In this document: one piece after another, positions 6,809-13,231 of the stretch
How positions within the stretch are numbered: position 1 is the first letter of the stretch
Layout: the number at the start of each line of letters is the position of its first letter
Assembly (NCBI GenBank): GCA_003132905.1
Contig: PKZC01000216.1
Location: 1 to 13,231, forward strand
Length of the DNA: 13,231 nt
From: Bryobacterales bacterium
Lineage (GTDB): Bacteria; Acidobacteriota; Terriglobia; Bryobacterales; Bryobacteraceae
Direction of reading: 5' to 3'
The notes under the pieces: generated by a model
Databases searched by the model: none
What the model was told of the DNA's origin: nothing
Seen by the model: only the letters and a program-made list of their open reading frames with translations
Position numbers and translations under genes: made by a program

Positions 6809-7315
6809 TTGAGACTCGCTAAATCGATAATAGTTTTATTTACAATGGCTTTCGTAACCTTTGTCGGTCTGGTGGGCGCCAAGGATGCCCCGGATAGCTT
6901 TTCCGGGAAATGGATCCTCGACAAGCATGGCGCCCGGCCGGGGGACGCGCCTAACAACCTGGAGACCAAGATCAAACAGGATGAGTCCGGTCTCACGTTT
7001 GAATACAGTTTCAAGGAGCCGGACAACGGCGTTGTGCCACTGCTTTATCTGGGCGTGATGACCAATAAGCTGCACTTGAACACCGACGGCCAGGATCAGC
7101 AGAGCCAGATCGGTCCATTCATGGCGGTTTTCCGAACCATGCTGGATGGCAATAAGATGACCACCGAGTGGAAGGCGCAGATCAACGGCGACCCTGTGGA
7201 AGGCCATTGGGTTCACACGCTTTCCGACGACGGCAAACACATGACGCTCGAAATAACCGAAAGCTCCACGCACGGCCAGCACGCCGAGGCGACTCTGACG
7301 TTTGTTCGCAAGTAG
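6809..7315 (+). CDS. Small secreted protein of unknown function
   Basis: The frame is open further upstream (to 6713), but the start is placed at the TTG at 6809 because AAGGAG (6795-6800) lies 8 bases before it and the product then opens with a signal peptide: MRLAK, a hydrophobic run, and a likely cleavage near VGA (about residue 24). The mature part of about 145 residues begins SFSGKWILDK and continues with alternating polar and hydrophobic strands ending LTFVRK, suggesting a beta-barrel or beta-sandwich. Secreted proteins opening with a similar (F/S)SGxWxxD are numerous in acidobacteria, but I know of no assigned function. The next gene starts 24 bases downstream on the same strand, so co-transcription with the peptidase is likely. 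It is divergent from the acylation operon. Confidence 0.75.
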   Translation: MRLAKSIIVLFTMAFVTFVGLVGAKDAPDSFSGKWILDKHGARPGDAPNNLETKIKQDESGLTFEYSFKEPDNGVVPLLYLGVMTNKLHLNTDGQDQQSQIGPFMAVFRTMLDGNKMTTEWKAQINGDPVEGHWVHTLSDDGKHMTLEITESSTHGQHAEATLTFVRK

Positions 7316-7339
7316 CCTGCGCTAGCATAATAAGGAGAA

Positions 7340-9703
7340 ATGAAGCGGTCCACGCTTGCTCTCCTGGCGTTTCTGCTGACCGGTCTGCTTGAGTTTCGAG
7401 CGAGCCCAGCCAGCAAATTCGCGCTCACCATCGACAACATCATGCGCGGGCCGGCGTTGTACGGCTATGAGCCTTCCGAGGTGCGCTGGTCGGGCGACGG
7501 GGAACGCATCTATTTTCAGTGGAAGCAGGCTAGCGATCCACGGATTCAGCCTGTGGACACCTACGTCGTTGGGCGCGACGGATCCGGACTGCGTAAGCTA
7601 CCCGATGCCGAGGCGAAACTCGCGCCGCCGGCGGCAGGGAGCACAACTCGCGATAAGAAGCGAACGGTTTACTCCCGCGATGGCGACATCTTCTTTTACG
7701 ACGCGGCCACGGGCGCGACACGGCAACTTACCAAGACTGAAGATGGGGAAACGAATCCGCGCTTCACGCATGATGAAAAGCGCGTTGCATTCACGCGCGC
7801 GAATAATCTATATGTGATGGCCCTGGATGGCGCGTTAGAGGAGTTAACGGATATTCGGGCGGCTGGAAGCCCGCCGCCTCCTGGCGAAGAGAAAGGTACG
7901 GCCAGCCAGGAGGCGCTGAAGAAGGACCAGAAAGATCTGTTCGACGCGATTCGAGAGCGGGCCGCCGAGCGGGAGGCTCAGGAAGCCAAGCGCAAGCAAG
8001 AACATCCGCGAAAGCCTTTTATCTTGCAAGCGGGGCAGACCGTGGCCGCACTCCAGCTTGCGCCCGACGAAAAATACGTAATCGCGAGCATTCACGAACC
8101 AGCCAAGGGCTCGAAGCGGACGAACGTTCCGAACTTTGTCACGGAATCGGGATACACAGAGGACATTGCATCGTACGAGAAGGTGGGCGATACGCAAAGC
8201 TTGGTTCGGCTGGCACTGCTGAGTGTGGAGACTGGCGAAGTGAAGTGGGTGGATCACGGTCAGAAAGCGGCAGTGCAGAGCGCGGATTCGAAGACGCCTG
8301 CCGATCGGGACGTGCAGTTGGCGGAGCCAGTGTGGTCAGACGATGGAACGAAGGCAGTGGTGAATGCGCGGGCGGTTGACAACAAGGACCGCTGGATTCT
8401 GGCGCTGGACGAAGATACGGGAAAAACGCGTATAGTGGCGCACGATCATGACGACCGATGGATCGGTGGGCCGGGCCGCGAAACGCTGGGATGGATGAAG
8501 GGCGATCAGGAGATCTATTTTCAATCGGAGCGGACAGGTTATTCGCATCTTTACACCGTCGCGTTCGTAGGTGGCGAGCCCAAGGCGCTCACATCGGGTA
8601 ATTGGGAAGTGGACCGAGCAATCCTTTCAAACGACAAAAGCCATTTCTTTTTGGTGACGAACGAAGCTGACCCCGGCGAACAGAATGTTTATGCAATGGG
8701 CGCGGAAGGTGGCGCTCGGTCCCGGCTGACTACGCTTCCCGGCGGTCATTCTTGCGTGCCGTCGCCGGATGAACGCTGGTTGGCCGATGTTTATTCGTAC
8801 ACGAACAAGCCGCCGGAGAGGTATGCGCAGGAGGCGCGCGCCGATGCCGCGACGAAGAAGTTGACGTCGTCGCCAGCTGCGGATTTTTCGGAATACCCAT
8901 GGCTGGATACGCCGATAATCACATTTCCCGCGCGCGATGGGGCGATGGTGCGGGCGCACGTATACCAGCCGGCGAATTATCGCAAGGGCGGACCCGCGGT
9001 GCTGTTCGTGCACGGCGCGGGCTACTTGCAGAACGTGGATCGTATGTGGTCGTACTACGCGCGTGAGTACGTGTTCCATCAATTCTTGATGGAACGCGGC
9101 TATCTGGTTGCCGACATCGATTATCGCGGGTCGGCCGGTTATGGCCGCGATTGGCGAACCGCAATCTACGAGACCATGGGCGGCAAAGATCTGGACGACA
9201 ATATCGATGCGGCGCGCTGGCTGGTGTCGCGATACGGCGTCGATCCCAAACGTCTCGGCATTTACGGCGGCAGCTACGGCGGCTTCATCACGCTGATGGC
9301 GATGTTTACGCAACCAGACGTCTTCGCGGCTGGGGCGGCGCTGCGGCCGGTGACAAACTGGGCGAATTACAACGACGGATACACTTCGAATATTTTGAAT
9401 CTCCCGCAGATGGATGCCGAAGCCTACAAGCGTTCGTCACCGATTTACTTTGCGCAGGGTTTGAAGGGCGCGCTTCTGATCTGCCACGGCATGGCGGACA
9501 CCAACGTGCACTTTCAGGACACCGCGGAATTGGTGCAGAAGCTGATCGAACTGCGCAAAGAGAATTGGCAACTGGCCGTCTATCCGGTGGAGAACCACGG
9601 GTTTGTGGAGCCAACCAGTTGGGCGGACGAGTACAAGCGTATCTTTGACCTGTTCGAGAAAAACCTCAAGGATCTGTTCGAGAAAAACCTGAAGCCTCAT
9701 TGA
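7340..9703 (+). CDS. Exported S9 (prolyl oligopeptidase) family serine peptidase
   Basis: This protein has 787 residues from an ATG preceded by AAGGAG. A signal peptide (about 1-22) is followed by a beta-propeller of WD/TolB-like repeats (for example VRWSGDGERIYFQW, ETNPRFTHDEKRVAF, EPVWSDDGTKAVV). The C-terminal alpha/beta-hydrolase domain has the complete triad: Ser645 in GGSYGG, Asp720 in GMADTNV and His753 in ENHGF. Length and order fit dipeptidyl-peptidase-IV-like or acylaminoacyl-peptidase-like enzymes that cut short peptides in the periplasm. I do not see the DW-x-YEE motif that binds the free amino end in DPP-IV, so dipeptidyl specificity is not claimed. A highly charged segment (about 181-226) is inserted in the propeller. 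The 3' end carries a 24-base tandem duplication, which makes a repeated DLFEKNLK tail. Confidence 0.93.
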   Translation: MKRSTLALLAFLLTGLLEFRASPASKFALTIDNIMRGPALYGYEPSEVRWSGDGERIYFQWKQASDPRIQPVDTYVVGRDGSGLRKLPDAEAKLAPPAAGSTTRDKKRTVYSRDGDIFFYDAATGATRQLTKTEDGETNPRFTHDEKRVAFTRANNLYVMALDGALEELTDIRAAGSPPPPGEEKGTASQEALKKDQKDLFDAIRERAAEREAQEAKRKQEHPRKPFILQAGQTVAALQLAPDEKYVIASIHEPAKGSKRTNVPNFVTESGYTEDIASYEKVGDTQSLVRLALLSVETGEVKWVDHGQKAAVQSADSKTPADRDVQLAEPVWSDDGTKAVVNARAVDNKDRWILALDEDTGKTRIVAHDHDDRWIGGPGRETLGWMKGDQEIYFQSERTGYSHLYTVAFVGGEPKALTSGNWEVDRAILSNDKSHFFLVTNEADPGEQNVYAMGAEGGARSRLTTLPGGHSCVPSPDERWLADVYSYTNKPPERYAQEARADAATKKLTSSPAADFSEYPWLDTPIITFPARDGAMVRAHVYQPANYRKGGPAVLFVHGAGYLQNVDRMWSYYAREYVFHQFLMERGYLVADIDYRGSAGYGRDWRTAIYETMGGKDLDDNIDAARWLVSRYGVDPKRLGIYGGSYGGFITLMAMFTQPDVFAAGAALRPVTNWANYNDGYTSNILNLPQMDAEAYKRSSPIYFAQGLKGALLICHGMADTNVHFQDTAELVQKLIELRKENWQLAVYPVENHGFVEPTSWADEYKRIFDLFEKNLKDLFEKNLKPH
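9647..9694 (+). repeat. Tandem 24-bp duplication at the 3' end of the S9 peptidase gene
   Basis: The segments 9647-9670 and 9671-9694 match at 22 of 24 bases; both differences are silent third positions (GAC/GAT, CTC/CTG). They encode DLFEKNLK twice at the very C-terminus, just before PH and the stop. It looks like an in-frame slippage event that has since picked up silent changes. Confidence 0.9.
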
Positions 9704-9722
9704 TTTGATATAGTGACCGGCA

Positions 9723-10586
9723 ATGAGCCGCACACTTGTTACACGCATAGCCGCTGGGGTGTTGTTCCTGACATTGGCCTGGATCGCCTATACGCAGAAC
9801 CAGGCGCCAGCCAAACTCGCTCTCAACAAAGTGAAAGACGATCTGTACGAGATCGAAGGCGACGGCGGTAACGTTGCCGTCTATATCACCGACGAGGGCG
9901 TTATCCTGATCGACGATAAATTCGATCGGGATCACCAAAGCATCGTCGATCAGGTGAAGAGCGTAACGAACCAGCCCATCAAGTACGTGATCAATACTCA
10001 CTATCACCAGGATCACAGCGGCGGCAACACGAAATTCCTACCAACGGCCGAGATCATCTCGACGGCCATGGCGCGAACCAATATCGTGGAGCACAAACAG
10101 GTAGGGAATGTTCAGCCTCCGGACGTGAGCCCGGCGCGGATCACTTTCACCACGGAGACGGCCGTGTACCTGGGCGGCAAAGAAGTGCGCGCGATTTATA
10201 TGGGGCGCGGCCACACCAATGGCGACGCCGTCATCTACTTCCCGGCATTGCGCACGCTGCACACCGGAGATTTAATGGCTGGAACGAGCCCGCTGATCGA
10301 CTACAACGGCGGCGGCAGCGTGGTGGAATGGACCAAGACGTTGGACAACGCGCTGAAGCTGGACTTCGATACTGTGATTCCCGGCCATGGCGCCATCACC
10401 AACAAAGCCGGATTGATGACCTATCGTAACAACGTGGAGAAGATGCGCAATCGCGTGAGCGGGCTGATTCACGAAGGCAAGAGCCAGGACGATATCGCGA
10501 AGTTCATGACTGCGGAGTATCAATGGGCGCCGGACAGTTTGCAACAGAAGTGGAGCGTGCCTGGAATGTACGCTGAACTGAAATAG
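9723..10586 (+). CDS. Exported metallo-beta-lactamase-fold hydrolase
   Basis: This 287-residue protein has an N-terminal signal peptide or anchor (about 8-23) ahead of a full MBL domain. Zinc ligands can be read off: HYHQDH (His93, His95, Asp97, His98), His164 in GRGHTNGD, Asp183 in HTGDL and His222 in PGHG. This is the two-metal pattern of the superfamily, closest in style to periplasmic MBL-fold hydrolases of the SoxH/cyclase-like and B3-like groups. The fold alone does not fix the substrate; a beta-lactamase role is possible but not shown. The ATG is 19 bases after the peptidase stop with no clear ribosome binding site. A TATAGT (9707-9712) lies just upstream and could belong to its own promoter with almost no leader. 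The gene ends 2 bases before the stop of the convergent permease gene. Confidence 0.9.
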   Translation: MSRTLVTRIAAGVLFLTLAWIAYTQNQAPAKLALNKVKDDLYEIEGDGGNVAVYITDEGVILIDDKFDRDHQSIVDQVKSVTNQPIKYVINTHYHQDHSGGNTKFLPTAEIISTAMARTNIVEHKQVGNVQPPDVSPARITFTTETAVYLGGKEVRAIYMGRGHTNGDAVIYFPALRTLHTGDLMAGTSPLIDYNGGGSVVEWTKTLDNALKLDFDTVIPGHGAITNKAGLMTYRNNVEKMRNRVSGLIHEGKSQDDIAKFMTAEYQWAPDSLQQKWSVPGMYAELK

Positions 10587-10588
10587 TT

Positions 10589-11380
10589 TCACAACGCGCG
10601 GAAGAATTTAACAAACATCGACGCGGCCATCGAAAGGCCGACGATGATCACGATGCGCCGCACTGCGGGTCCCCCGATGCGCCGTGCAATGAGCGCGCCA
10701 CCATATCCGCCGATGATCGCGCCGATCACCATCACCACGAACTCGGGCCAGTAAACCATGCGCGCCCAAATGAAATACAGGGCCGCCACGCCATTGACAC
10801 TCGCGCCCAGCAGTGCTTTCAGCCCGTTCATCTGATGAATATCGGTGAGGCCAAGCACGCTGAGGGCAGCCAGCATCAGAATGCCGATGCCCGCGCCGAA
10901 ATATCCTCCGTAGAGGGCGACGAAGAGCTGAAAGGTCATCGCGCCGATCAGCCAGCGCGTGGATTTGTGAGACTCGGGATGCGAAATTTTCAGACGCCGC
11001 CGGATGGGTTCCTGAATCATGAACAACAGCGTCGCGAACAGGATCAGAAACGGAACCAGCGCGTCGAAGACAGCCGGTGGCGTGCGATTGAGCAGTAGCG
11101 CGCCCACAATCCCGCCGATCACGCTCGGAAATACTAGCGCCAGCATGCGTGGACTGGACGCACGCAGGTCCTGTCGATAACCCCAGATCGTGCCAACCGT
11201 GCCGGGCCAGATGGCGACGGTGCTCGTAGCGTTCGCATTGATGGAGGGCAGCCCCAGCCAGATGAGGGTGGGGAACGTCAGCAGCGTGCCCCCGCCGGCG
11301 ACCGAGTTGATGGCCCCGGCCACGAAAGCGGCGCCGAATGCCACTAGAGCGTGCCAGAGATCGACGTTTAGAAATATCAT
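10589..11380 (-). CDS. TauE/SafE-family membrane permease
   Basis: This 263-residue, very hydrophobic protein has about eight membrane helices in two repeats. Each repeat opens with the family's glycine-rich turn: AGAINSVAGGGTLL near the N-terminus and GGYFGAGIGILML in the middle. Members export sulfite, sulfoacetate or other small organic anions, or have unknown substrates; nothing nearby (no sulfur genes) narrows it. The ATG has no recognisable ribosome binding site and lies 9 bases from the divergent start of the GlcG/HbpS-like gene, so its promoter must lie inside that neighbour's coding sequence, or the message is leaderless. Its stop is 2 bases from that of the MBL gene, leaving no room for a terminator between them. 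Confidence 0.9.
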   Translation of the reverse strand: MIFLNVDLWHALVAFGAAFVAGAINSVAGGGTLLTFPTLIWLGLPSINANATSTVAIWPGTVGTIWGYRQDLRASSPRMLALVFPSVIGGIVGALLLNRTPPAVFDALVPFLILFATLLFMIQEPIRRRLKISHPESHKSTRWLIGAMTFQLFVALYGGYFGAGIGILMLAALSVLGLTDIHQMNGLKALLGASVNGVAALYFIWARMVYWPEFVVMVIGAIIGGYGGALIARRIGGPAVRRIVIIVGLSMAASMFVKFFRAL

Positions 11381-11381
11381 A

Positions 11382-11387
11382 AGGAGA
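11382..11387 (+). promoter_or_regulatory. Ribosome binding site of the GlcG/HbpS-like gene, in a 9-base divergent gap
   Basis: AAGGAG lies 2 bases before the ATG at 11390, closer than the usual 5-9. It fills the whole gap to the permease ATG (11378-11380) on the other strand, so the two divergent messages must overlap at their 5' ends unless one is leaderless. A later in-frame start is not suggested by the sequence. Confidence 0.55.
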
Positions 11388-11389
11388 AC

Positions 11390-11794
11390 ATGCGTCAGAA
11401 ATTCAGCCTAACATCAGCGGAAGCGCACGCCATCGTGACAGCCGCGAAATTGGAAGCGGTCAAGAACAATTGGAAGGTCAGCATCGCGGTGGTGGACGAG
11501 GGCGGATACTTGCTGCATCTGGAGCGCATGGATGGTGCGACACTTCCGAGTCCCGAGATCGCGACGATGAAAGCGCGGACGGCGGCGCTCTCACGCGTTC
11601 CCACCAAGTTTCTCGAAGACGTTTCCAAAGAACGAACCGCGACGCTTATGTTTCCGGGAAGATTGCCGGTACAAGGCGGCGTGCCCATTCTGTATGAAGG
11701 CGAATGCGTGGGCGCGGTCGGGGTATCGGGCGTAAAATCGCCTGAAGACGAACAGATCGCGAGCGCGGGCCTTGCGGCGCTGGCTGCGAGCTAA
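11390..11794 (+). CDS. GlcG/HbpS (DUF336) family protein
   Basis: This 134-residue protein has no signal peptide. It shows the family pattern from end to end: LTSAEAHAIVTAAKLEA in the first helix, VSIAVVDEGGYLLHLERMDGA, then KARTAALSR, and GGVPILYEGECVGAVGVSG ahead of the last helix (EDEQIASAGLAAL). HbpS of Streptomyces binds heme and senses redox stress; other members sit in glycolate, corrinoid or diol-use gene clusters with unclear roles. Here the neighbours are a cytochrome c and a thiamine-diphosphate enzyme on the opposite strand, so a redox or cofactor-linked task is plausible but not shown. The stop is only 4 bases from that of the convergent cytochrome gene. The family call is secure; heme binding is not. 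Confidence 0.87.
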   Translation: MRQKFSLTSAEAHAIVTAAKLEAVKNNWKVSIAVVDEGGYLLHLERMDGATLPSPEIATMKARTAALSRVPTKFLEDVSKERTATLMFPGRLPVQGGVPILYEGECVGAVGVSGVKSPEDEQIASAGLAALAAS

Positions 11795-11798
11795 TCCA

Positions 11799-12155
11799 TT
11801 ATTTCTTATCGAGCGCGTTCAACAGCGGAATGTCTTTGGGCGCTTTGGCCTTGGGCATGGTCTGCAAATAGGCCCAAACGTCGGTCAGTTCCTGATCGGT
11901 GATTACTTTATCGGTAAAGGCGGGCATCGCTCCGCCGGGTGCGCGAACGTAGCGGATCAACCCTTGCGCGTTCAGCCCAATGGCTGCGATTCTCGCACCC
12001 GCCGCGCCGCCTTGTCCTGCGTAGCCATGGCACTGGAAACAGCCGTCCCGCAGAAAAAGCTTCTTGCCGTTTGCGGCGTCGCCGGCGGGAGTCTGGCTCA
12101 TGGCGGGAATCAATGTCGCTGCCGCGAACGAGGCCAGCAGAAGTAGTCGTTTCAT
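11799..12155 (-). CDS. Small periplasmic cytochrome c
   Basis: This 118-residue protein has a signal peptide ending near PAMSQ (about 20) and one heme site CFQCH (Cys39, Cys42, His43). Met77 in GGAMPAF is the likely sixth iron ligand and VWAYLQTM is the usual last helix, so this is a mono-heme class I cytochrome of the CccA/cbb3-subunit-like type. It carries single electrons in the periplasm. AAGGA lies 8 bases before the ATG. It is 27 bases downstream of the thiamine-diphosphate enzyme on the same strand, so the two are probably co-transcribed. Whether it accepts electrons from that enzyme is unknown; one is exported and the other appears cytoplasmic. Confidence 0.9.
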   Translation of the reverse strand: MKRLLLLASFAAATLIPAMSQTPAGDAANGKKLFLRDGCFQCHGYAGQGGAAGARIAAIGLNAQGLIRYVRAPGGAMPAFTDKVITDQELTDVWAYLQTMPKAKAPKDIPLLNALDKK

Positions 12156-12182
12156 TTGCGAATCCTTATTAGCTGAGCTGAA

Positions 12183-13231
12183 TTAACGTGGTTGAGTGAC
12201 CACGTCGATCATGGCCGGCTCGCCCTTCTTCACCACTTCGATGGCGCGTTTAATGGCCGGACCCAAGTCGTTGGGATTATCGATAGGCCCTTCGCTAAAC
12301 ATTCCGTAAGCTTTCGCCATGGTGGCGTAATCGATATTGGGATCGGTAATCGCGGTGCCGATCCAAGCCCGCTCCACGCCACGGCGCGCTCGAGCCGCCA
12401 TGTCTTCCACGTACATCAGCTCCTGATGATACGCGCGGTTGTTGTGCATGATGTTCAGCATCGGGATGCGATGATGCGCGGCGGTCCAGAGAACGCCGGG
12501 AGCGTAGTTTAGATCGCCATCGCACTGGATGTTGACGCTGATGCGTCCGTGTTTCTTGTTCGCAAGCGCAGCGCCCACGGCCGCCGGAGCGCCGTAGCCA
12601 ACGCCATAAGCGCCGTGCCCGCCAATGAAGTGATAGGGCTTATCGAAGTCCCAAAGACGGCCCGGCCAATTGGAGACGAAAGTGAGATCGGACACCAGAG
12701 ACCAATCTTCGGTCTTGATCTGGTTCCAAAGCTCGGCGGCCATGCGCGCGGTGGAAACAGGGCTGGCGTCCCAGCCCCAGGCGGCTTGCTCGATATCGCG
12801 CTCGCGATTGCGCTTGCTCACTTCCGCCAGTTTGACGCCGCGCTGCTGCAAGGCGGCTTTTCGATCGGAAGTGATCAACTTGCGGCATTCTTCGATTAAC
12901 AGCGGCAGCGTGGCTTGCGCGTCGGCCGCGATGGCCAAATCCACTTCGTCGTAGCGTCCGAAATCCTGATAATTGCTCTTGCCGAAAAGATCGCCCGCGA
13001 AAATCGTAATCACTTTCGCGTCGGTCTTGGTGATGCGCTTGGCCTGCATGCCCATTCGGTTCACCGGCGTTTGCGAGTGAGTGACAAACCACATGTCGGG
13101 AACTTCCAGGCCGAGCACGACATCGGCGGAACCCACGTTACCCGCTCCGTAGAGTGGATGCGCGGTTGGAAAATTCATGCGGAAGTGGCGATCGATGACG
13201 GGCGCTTGCAGCGTCTCAGCCAGCTGGATCA
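12183..13231 (-). CDS. Thiamine-diphosphate-dependent enzyme (acetolactate synthase-like), N-terminus cut
   Basis: The frame is open to the right edge, so the 5' end is missing; about 348 residues are visible. They cover the central domain (QLAETLQAPV through PLLIEECRKL) and the C-terminal TPP-binding domain. Markers are GGHGAYGVGYGAPAAVGAALA and the cofactor motif DGDLNYAPG followed by MHNNRAY, which bind the Mg-diphosphate. The first residue of the usual GDG is Cys here (QCDGD). The family includes acetolactate synthase, benzoylformate decarboxylase and oxalyl-CoA decarboxylase, which handle 2-keto acids. The missing N-terminal domain holds the catalytic Glu, so the reaction cannot be named. 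The visible part ends in DVVTQPR, and a single-exported cytochrome c gene follows 27 bases later. A divergent member used in 2-keto or aldehyde metabolism is likely rather than the biosynthetic IlvB. Confidence 0.88.
   Translation of the reverse strand, partial: IQLAETLQAPVIDRHFRMNFPTAHPLYGAGNVGSADVVLGLEVPDMWFVTHSQTPVNRMGMQAKRITKTDAKVITIFAGDLFGKSNYQDFGRYDEVDLAIAADAQATLPLLIEECRKLITSDRKAALQQRGVKLAEVSKRNRERDIEQAAWGWDASPVSTARMAAELWNQIKTEDWSLVSDLTFVSNWPGRLWDFDKPYHFIGGHGAYGVGYGAPAAVGAALANKKHGRISVNIQCDGDLNYAPGVLWTAAHHRIPMLNIMHNNRAYHQELMYVEDMAARARRGVERAWIGTAITDPNIDYATMAKAYGMFSEGPIDNPNDLGPAIKRAIEVVKKGEPAMIDVVTQPR

Noticed and set aside
9723..10586. Calling the MBL-fold protein a carbapenemase
   Set aside because: The zinc motif is shared by many hydrolases and nothing in the sequence or context points to beta-lactams.
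1..13231. CRISPR arrays, tRNA, rRNA, insertion sequences, phage or attachment sites
   Set aside because: No spaced repeats, transposase, integrase or structural RNA signature was seen on either strand.

Overview
The window looks like part of a moderately high-GC bacterial chromosome, most probably an acidobacterium of the Bryobacterales/Solibacter type. That placement is inferred from gene style only: an S9 peptidase with a propeller domain, a small secreted protein of a kind common in that group, a periplasmic MBL hydrolase, a GlcG/HbpS protein beside a small cytochrome c, and TTG/GTG starts. No rRNA, tRNA, CRISPR array or insertion sequence is visible.

Layout. (1) Positions 1-1291, minus strand: a protein with two AAA+ ATPase domains, cut by the left edge. 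Its 212-base leader (1292-1503) holds a possible 27-codon ORF with a very strong ribosome binding site buried in a 10-bp inverted repeat. (2) Positions 1504-6663, minus strand: a tight five-gene operon, in order of transcription an AlgI/DltB-like MBOAT membrane acyltransferase, two related exported SGNH hydrolase-like proteins, a DltC-like acyl carrier protein, and a FabH-like (KAS III) enzyme whose nucleophile position is Ser instead of Cys. (3) Positions 6664-6808: a divergent intergenic region with an 11-bp direct repeat. (4) Positions 6809-10586, plus strand: a small secreted protein, an S9 prolyl-oligopeptidase-family peptidase and an exported metallo-beta-lactamase-fold hydrolase. (5) Positions 10589-13231: a TauE/SafE-type permease (minus), a GlcG/HbpS-like protein (plus), a small cytochrome c (minus) and a thiamine-diphosphate enzyme (minus, cut by the right edge). 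Genes here are packed with 2-9 bp between neighbouring ends or starts.

The most interesting part is the five-gene operon. It has the logic of the Dlt D-alanylation system (carrier protein, MBOAT, SGNH partner), but no adenylating enzyme of the DltA type is in the operon. A KAS III-like protein that keeps the His and Asn of the triad but has Ser for Cys sits directly behind the carrier gene. Ser-type KAS III proteins such as DpsC are known to act as acyltransferases onto carrier proteins. I therefore propose that this enzyme loads an acyl group from acyl-CoA onto the carrier, the MBOAT passes it across the membrane, and the two SGNH proteins place it on an envelope or extracellular polymer. 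This is inference from gene order and motifs. The acyl group and the acceptor cannot be read from the sequence.
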